From: JBNJEL01 sp051745835
Lineage (GTDB): Bacteria; Bacillota; Halanaerobiia; Halobacteroidales; Acetohalobiaceae
Assembly: GCA_051745835.1 (NCBI GenBank)
Contig: JBNJEL010000074.1
Location: forward strand, 1-9,588
Length of the DNA stretch: 9,588 nt
Reading direction: 5' to 3'
Position 1 is the first letter of the stretch. Every line of letters begins with the position of its first letter. The position numbers and the translations under genes were made by a program. The notes beneath the pieces are model-generated. The model did not search any database and was not told the origin of the DNA. It saw only the letters and a list, made by a program, of their open reading frames with translations. Below are positions 5,458 to 9,588 of this stretch, piece after piece.

Positions 5458-7446
5458 TTATAATCTCTTTTCTCGTACTAAGTTGCCATCAATATAGACT
5501 CTAATTCTAGTAGAACCAACACTCACTATGCTCTGCTCCACTAAATCTCCCGGCTGATGTAATTGATTATAGATAATCCGTCGTCCATTATCATCACTAA
5601 TAATAATTTTAACGCGCTGCTTCTTATCTCCGGGTTCAAGACCAACTTGCACCCTAAACTCATGCACTTGAGCATCATTAGGATTTCTAAGTCCTTCACT
5701 AATTACTAAATTAATCGGTTCAGAAGATTCGACCGTTGTATTAGACTGTGGCTCTTGGCTAATTACGGTACCTGCTAAGTAATTCAAACTCTCTTCAAAA
5801 ATTACATTACCTACAATCAAATCTAAATCTTGCAATTTATTAGTAGCCTGTTTCTTACTTAAACCTACCAAATTCGGTACTTTTACTTCCTTAGACTCAG
5901 TACCTTTACTGATAACTAAATCAACTTTGCTATCTACTTCAACTTCCTCTTCTGCCTTAGGAGACTGACTAATAATCTCTCCTTTAGGAATCTCGTCATT
6001 AAATTCTCTAGTTATCTCTCCCGCTTGTAGGTCAACTTTAGCTAATGCTACTCTTGCCTCGCGTAGAGTTTGATTTAGTACTTTAGGCACTTTTGTTAAC
6101 TCAGCTCCCTTACTAACTACCAAACTCACAGTTCGATTCTTTTTAACCTCACTACCAGCTTTAGGATACTGGGAAATAATATGTTTCTGTGGTATCTCAC
6201 TATTATAATTGCGATTATGAACTTCAAAATTCAATCCTATCTCTTTTAACCTATCACTTGCTACCTCTAAATCCTCTTTAACGAGATTAGGAACCTCCAC
6301 TACCGGAACCTGTAAGTAACTAGTAACTTGTTGGTAACCCCATACTGTACCGCCAACTAATAACATAATCACTATTATCCATGATACTAATGAACCATTG
6401 CGCTGCCAAAAACTATCCTCTTGATCAGAATTATCTATCTCATCTAACGAAGCAGTAGTCTCTTGTTGATTATTATCCTCTAGAGTTTTATCCGCAGTTA
6501 AACTACCATTATTCTTTCTACTTTTAGACTTGATCCTAGTCGGACGAGACATTACTATTGTATCCGAACTAACTACTTTTTCTTCAGACTGATCAGTATC
6601 TACTGCCCTCTGTTGTTCTGCCTGATAATTAGCCAAAATTTCATCTATGTCAGCTGCCATCTCCCTAACACTATCATAACGCTCAGCAGGATACTTATTA
6701 ATTGCTGTTAAGATCATCTCTTCTACTGCTGATGGTAAATCTGCCACAAATTCTGTCGGTAAAGTTGGTTCCTCTTTAATATGCTTAATCGCAACTGTTA
6801 CCGGCGTATCACCATCAAAAGGGAGTTCTCCCGTTACCATCTCATAGAGTACAATCCCCAATGAATAAATATCAGTACGATGGTCAATCTTAGACCCTTC
6901 TGCCTGCTCAGGAGCAAGATAGTGAGCAGAACCCATCACTGTTTCTGTATACTTAAGAGTAGAAGATGAGGTCAACGCCCGAGCAATACCAAAATCAGCT
7001 AATTTAGCTTGACTATTAGAAGTTAATAGAATATTACCCGGCTTAATATCACAGTGAACAATCTGCTTACGATGAGCAACAATTAAAGCATCACAGACTT
7101 GACGAACTATCTTCAAAGCAGTAGTAATCTCTAAGCGCCCTTCTTCTTCAATCTTATGCTGTAAAGTTTCGCCATCTATATTCTCCATTACAATATAATA
7201 AGTCCCTAAATCTTCACCAATATCAAAAATATTTACAATATTGCTGTGTGAAAAACTGGCTACAGCCTGAGCTTCTCGTTTAAAACGATCAACGAATTCC
7301 TTATCAGTAGCAAATTGAGAACGTAAAACCTTTACAGCCACAGTACGATTAAGCAGCTTATCCTTAGCTTGATAAACTAAGGCCATACCCCCTTCACCAA
7401 TCTTTTCTTCAATCTCATATCTATCATTTAAACATTCCCCAATCAT
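5458..7446 (-). CDS. prkC: PASTA-domain serine/threonine protein kinase PrkC (Stk), membrane-bound
   Basis: Eukaryotic-like kinase that senses cell-wall fragments or lipid II and controls growth, division or spore germination in Firmicutes. With the start at ATG 7446 it has 662 residues. Order: kinase domain 10-270 with glycine loop GEGGMALVY (17-25), Lys39, catalytic Asp133 in HCDIKPGN, DFG at 151-153, Thr-rich activation loop (159-169) and APE (178-180); a hydrophilic Gln/Asp/Ser/Thr-rich linker 271-350; one membrane helix about 355-371; three extracellular PASTA repeats about 383-446, 451-515 and 521-584; then a 75-residue C-terminal segment likely to be a small beta domain. The usual HRD is HCD, which I recall in other clostridial PrkC proteins. 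A longer reading from GTG 7455 is unlikely because that codon lies inside the ribosome-binding site. The gene follows its phosphatase stp by 18 nt. Confidence 0.96.
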   Translation of the reverse strand: MIGECLNDRYEIEEKIGEGGMALVYQAKDKLLNRTVAVKVLRSQFATDKEFVDRFKREAQAVASFSHSNIVNIFDIGEDLGTYYIVMENIDGETLQHKIEEEGRLEITTALKIVRQVCDALIVAHRKQIVHCDIKPGNILLTSNSQAKLADFGIARALTSSSTLKYTETVMGSAHYLAPEQAEGSKIDHRTDIYSLGIVLYEMVTGELPFDGDTPVTVAIKHIKEEPTLPTEFVADLPSAVEEMILTAINKYPAERYDSVREMAADIDEILANYQAEQQRAVDTDQSEEKVVSSDTIVMSRPTRIKSKSRKNNGSLTADKTLEDNNQQETTASLDEIDNSDQEDSFWQRNGSLVSWIIVIMLLVGGTVWGYQQVTSYLQVPVVEVPNLVKEDLEVASDRLKEIGLNFEVHNRNYNSEIPQKHIISQYPKAGSEVKKNRTVSLVVSKGAELTKVPKVLNQTLREARVALAKVDLQAGEITREFNDEIPKGEIISQSPKAEEEVEVDSKVDLVISKGTESKEVKVPNLVGLSKKQATNKLQDLDLIVGNVIFEESLNYLAGTVISQEPQSNTTVESSEPINLVISEGLRNPNDAQVHEFRVQVGLEPGDKKQRVKIIISDDNGRRIIYNQLHQPGDLVEQSIVSVGSTRIRVYIDGNLVREKRL

Positions 7447-7451
7447 TGCTG

Positions 7452-7459
7452 TCACCTCT
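7452..7459 (-). promoter_or_regulatory. Ribosome-binding site that fixes the prkC start
   Basis: The minus strand reads AGAGGTGA, then CAGCA, then the ATG at 7446. The 5-nt gap is ideal for this ATG. The upstream in-frame GTG at 7455-7453 is part of this Shine-Dalgarno sequence and has no such site of its own. The ATG also gives a protein beginning MIGECLNDRYEI, which matches the usual PrkC opening of Met-Ile-Gly followed by a short lead into the kinase domain. Confidence 0.85.
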
Positions 7460-7464
7460 ATAAT

Positions 7465-8175
7465 TTAACTCACTGCCAAAAGATTCACCGTTATATTATC
7501 GTAACCTCCAGCTTGCTTAGCTAACTGCACTAACTGATCTGCCTGTTGTTGTAACTTTCCTGTCGGATCTAATACTTTTGCTATCTCTTGGTCAGATAAT
7601 AGATCAGTCAAACCATCACTACAAAGTAAGAAAAGATCATCTTCTTTAATCTGCTGACTAATAATATCTACTTCTATATCTTCTGCTGTACCTAATGCTT
7701 GCAGTAATAGATTGCGCTGGGGATGATTCCGTGCTTCCTGCTCAGTTATCTCCCCCGACTCTAATAATTGATTAACCAACGAATGATCTTCTGTCAGCTG
7801 AATTAACTCTCCAGCACGAAATAAATAAGCTCGACTATCTCCAACATGACCAATATACACCTGCTGAGAAGTTAATAATGCTGCTGTTAAGGTAGTGCCC
7901 ATTCCTTGATACTTCGGATTCTCTTTAGCTGCCTGTAAAATCTGCCGGTTAGCTCTCTTAACTGCCGTTTCTAAATCAGTAGTTAACTGCCCTATAGTAA
8001 AATTATAAGCTTTTAGAGTATCGACTGCTAAGGTACTTGCCACTTCACCAGCATTATGTCCGCCCATTCCGTCAGCTACAGCAAATAATCCATAATCATC
8101 TGTTATTAACTTTAGATATGAATCCTCATTCTCATCCCTTACTTTACCAACATCAGATACCAAGCCATATCTCAT
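7465..8175 (-). CDS. stp: PP2C-family serine/threonine protein phosphatase (Stp/PrpC)
   Basis: Cytoplasmic metal-dependent phosphatase that reverses PrkC phosphorylation. The 236 residues cover one bacterial PP2C domain without extra regions. Motifs in order are VRDENEDSY (12-20) with Arg13 and Asp18, ADGMGGHNAGEVAS (34-47) with Asp35, GMGTTLTAALL (91-101), GHVGDSRAYL (109-118), LTEDHSLVNQL (127-137), LLCSDGLTDLL (183-193) with Asp187, and GGYDNITV (223-230) with Asp226. Asp18, Asp35, Asp187 and Asp226 are the expected metal-binding acids. The ATG at 8175 follows a GAGGTGAT ribosome-binding site and lies 13 nt after rlmN. Placement just upstream of prkC is the conserved phosphatase-kinase arrangement of Firmicutes. 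The alternative name prpC refers to the same family. Confidence 0.97.
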   Translation of the reverse strand: MRYGLVSDVGKVRDENEDSYLKLITDDYGLFAVADGMGGHNAGEVASTLAVDTLKAYNFTIGQLTTDLETAVKRANRQILQAAKENPKYQGMGTTLTAALLTSQQVYIGHVGDSRAYLFRAGELIQLTEDHSLVNQLLESGEITEQEARNHPQRNLLLQALGTAEDIEVDIISQQIKEDDLFLLCSDGLTDLLSDQEIAKVLDPTGKLQQQADQLVQLAKQAGGYDNITVNLLAVS

Positions 8176-8188
8176 TAAATCACCTCAC

Positions 8189-9256
8189 TTAACTTCTATC
8201 CTCACTATTTTGAGTCCGTAACTGTCCACAAGCAGCTTCAATATCACTCCCCCGTTCTTGACGAACTGTAACAGGAATATTATACTCGCTTAATTTAGCC
8301 TCAAAGCGCTTAATATCTGCTCTATTAGGTCGACGTAAATTCAATTCAGAGACCGGATTAATCGGTATCAAATTAACATGACAGAGTAATCCAGATAATA
8401 ATTCAGCTAACTGTTTAGCATCCTCTAAACTATTGTTAACCCCGTCAACTAAAGCATACTCAAAAGTAATCCGCCGCTTAGTTTGAGATACATAATACTC
8501 ACAAGCAGAGATTAAATCAGTTAGTGAATAACGCTCATTAACTGGCATCATCTCATTTCTTAACTGATCATTAGCTGCATGTAAAGAAATAGCCAAGACT
8601 AACTGTAACTTTTCGTCAGCTAACTGCTTAATCTGGGGTACTAATCCACAAGTTGAGACCGTAATCCGCCGCAGTGAGATATTCAATCCTTGATCGCTAT
8701 TTAAAATCTCCAAACTAGTTAACAAATTATCATAATTAGCTAGCGGCTCGCCCATACCCATAAAGACAAGATTAGTAATTGCCCCCTCACTAATCCCTTC
8801 CTGATTAATTATCTGCTGGACAGTTAAGAGCTGATTAATAATCTCACCGCTACTTAAGTTGCGTTCTAGTCCCTGCTGTCCTGTAGCACAGAAATTACAG
8901 CCCATAGCACAACCCACCTGAGTAGAAACACAGATACTATTTCGTCCTGACTGATAAGGCAAAAAGACTGTTTCAATGCGACAACCATCTACTAACTCAA
9001 AAAGAAACTTAATTGTACCATCTTCTGCTTCGGCTCTAGTCACTTCCTTTAGGCGTTTAATATAAGCTAATTCCTTCAAATCCGAACGTAAATTCTCACT
9101 TAAGTTGGTCATCTGATCAATCTCCGTTACTTGATGTTGATAGAGCCAATTACTAATCTGTTCAGCCCGAAACGAAGGTTCATTTAATTCATCAGTTACT
9201 AACTTCTCTAATTGATCTAAACTCAATGAATATAGATCTAATTTAGTACTGCTCAT
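8189..9256 (-). CDS. rlmN: Dual-specificity rRNA/tRNA adenine-C2 methyltransferase RlmN (radical SAM)
   Basis: Radical-SAM enzyme that methylates C2 of A2503 in 23S rRNA and, in characterised members, A37 of some tRNAs; it acts near the peptidyl-transferase centre and supports translational accuracy. The 355 residues show the iron-sulfur motif CxxxCxxC as Cys116, Cys120 and Cys123 in VGCAMGCNFCATGQQG. They also show the resolving Cys109 in ICVSTQVG and the methyl-carrying Cys343 in AACGQL, so all five mechanistic cysteines are present. Other family motifs are VFMGMGEPLANYDN (164-177), RRITVSTCG (196-204) and LAISLHAAND (221-230). The ATG at 9256 is preceded by AAAGGAAG and lies 14 nt after rsmB. 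Cfr, the resistance paralogue, shares the motifs, but the housekeeping operon and family-typical length favour RlmN. Confidence 0.96.
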   Translation of the reverse strand: MSSTKLDLYSLSLDQLEKLVTDELNEPSFRAEQISNWLYQHQVTEIDQMTNLSENLRSDLKELAYIKRLKEVTRAEAEDGTIKFLFELVDGCRIETVFLPYQSGRNSICVSTQVGCAMGCNFCATGQQGLERNLSSGEIINQLLTVQQIINQEGISEGAITNLVFMGMGEPLANYDNLLTSLEILNSDQGLNISLRRITVSTCGLVPQIKQLADEKLQLVLAISLHAANDQLRNEMMPVNERYSLTDLISACEYYVSQTKRRITFEYALVDGVNNSLEDAKQLAELLSGLLCHVNLIPINPVSELNLRRPNRADIKRFEAKLSEYNIPVTVRQERGSDIEAACGQLRTQNSEDRS

Positions 9257-9270
9257 TATATCTTCCTTTC

Positions 9271-9588
9271 TTACTTCGACTTCCGTCTTAATTTAGCAAT
9301 AAAGTAACCCTCATTCTCCTGCCACGTAGGTAGCAGCTGAATCATTCCCTGTTCAACAAATGAAGAATCAACTCCTAGCTGCTCTGCCTCCTTAGTTAAA
9401 TCTACCACTCTAAACTGATCATTAGTAGCTACAAACTGCTTAATCACTTCTTTATTCTCCTCCGGTGCAATAGTGCAGGTGCTATATACCAGCTCGCCAT
9501 CTTCAGCTAAAAACTGACTGCTGTAAGATAATAGTTCTAACTGTAGCTTAGCTAAAGATGTGATATCCTGCGGCTTCTTCTGCCACTT
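9271..9588 (-). CDS. rsmB: 16S rRNA (cytosine-967-C5)-methyltransferase RsmB, C-terminal part (5' end outside the window)
   Basis: Open frame running off the window edge; the last 105 residues are visible, starting KWQKKPQDI and ending KLRRKSK before a TAA stop. The segment matches the end of the RsmB/Sun methyltransferase: an arginine/lysine-tryptophan stretch, then LAKLQLELL, then the catalytic motif GELVYSTCTIAPEEN with the Thr-Cys nucleophile (Cys38 of the visible part), and the closing GYFIAKL. The enzyme uses S-adenosylmethionine to methylate C967 of 16S rRNA. The SAM-binding core, the Pro-Cys motif and the N-terminal NusB-like domain would lie upstream beyond the window. It leads directly into rlmN with a 14-nt gap. 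Another RsmB-like paralogue such as RsmF is possible in principle, but the conserved neighbourhood (normally def-fmt-rsmB-rlmN-stp-prkC) supports rsmB. Confidence 0.93.
   Translation of the reverse strand, partial: KWQKKPQDITSLAKLQLELLSYSSQFLAEDGELVYSTCTIAPEENKEVIKQFVATNDQFRVVDLTKEAEQLGVDSSFVEQGMIQLLPTWQENEGYFIAKLRRKSK

Noticed and set aside
8189..9256. Cfr-type antibiotic-resistance methyltransferase instead of RlmN
   Set aside because: Cfr shares the cysteine motifs, but this gene is embedded in the standard rsmB-rlmN-stp-prkC operon with no mobile-element context and has the usual RlmN length.
1..9588. Search for mobile elements, CRISPR repeats, tRNA or rRNA genes, or a hidden defence system
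   Set aside because: Coding density is near complete with conserved housekeeping genes; I saw no direct-repeat arrays, transposase frames, long terminal inverted repeats or tRNA-like cloverleaf consensus sequences.

Overview
This window is a densely packed, one-directional piece of chromosome from a low-GC Firmicutes-type bacterium. Every recognisable gene lies on the minus strand, so transcription runs from high to low coordinates. The gene order rsmB-rlmN-stp-prkC-rsgA-rpe is the classic Firmicutes housekeeping cluster, and the riboflavin genes follow the Bacillus/Clostridium order ribD-ribE-ribBA-ribH. Shine-Dalgarno sequences are strong and purine-rich throughout. Several proteins are clearly acidic: by hand count RibBA has about 82 Asp+Glu against 41 Lys+Arg, and RibE about 35 against 18. 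Together with a clostridial-style PASTA kinase, this suggests a moderately halophilic anaerobe such as a member of the Halanaerobiales. That lineage is an inference, not something the sequence proves.

Region 1 (about 9588 down to 3912) is a translation and signalling operon: the 3' end of rsmB (16S rRNA m5C methyltransferase), rlmN (radical-SAM methyltransferase for 23S rRNA and tRNA), stp (PP2C phosphatase), prkC (membrane Ser/Thr kinase with three PASTA repeats), rsgA (30S-assembly GTPase) and rpe (ribulose-phosphate 3-epimerase). Gaps are 13-18 nt, and rsgA/rpe overlap by 8 nt, so these genes are very probably co-transcribed and partly translationally coupled. The likely prkC start is an ATG at 7446, not the GTG at 7455 that lies inside the ribosome-binding site.

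Region 2 (about 3911 to 3591) is a 321-nt gene-free leader. It holds a well-conserved FMN riboswitch (RFN element) followed by a strong intrinsic terminator, which is a transcription-attenuation switch for the downstream genes. A candidate antiterminator pairing between the 5' strand of P1 and the terminator can be drawn. No convincing terminator separates rpe from this leader.

Region 3 (3590 to 40) is the riboflavin operon. RibD deaminates and reduces the first pyrimidine intermediate. RibBA makes that intermediate from GTP and also makes dihydroxybutanone phosphate from ribulose 5-phosphate. RibH joins the two branches into lumazine, and RibE dismutates lumazine to riboflavin. Enzymes for the whole path are encoded here, apart from the pyrimidine phosphatase, which is usually a separate HAD-family enzyme. 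FMN made from the product would close the feedback loop through the riboswitch.

I see no mobile element, CRISPR array, tRNA or rRNA, and no clearly novel system. The points worth a second look are the architecture of the riboswitch, the possible read-through between the two operons, and details of PrkC.
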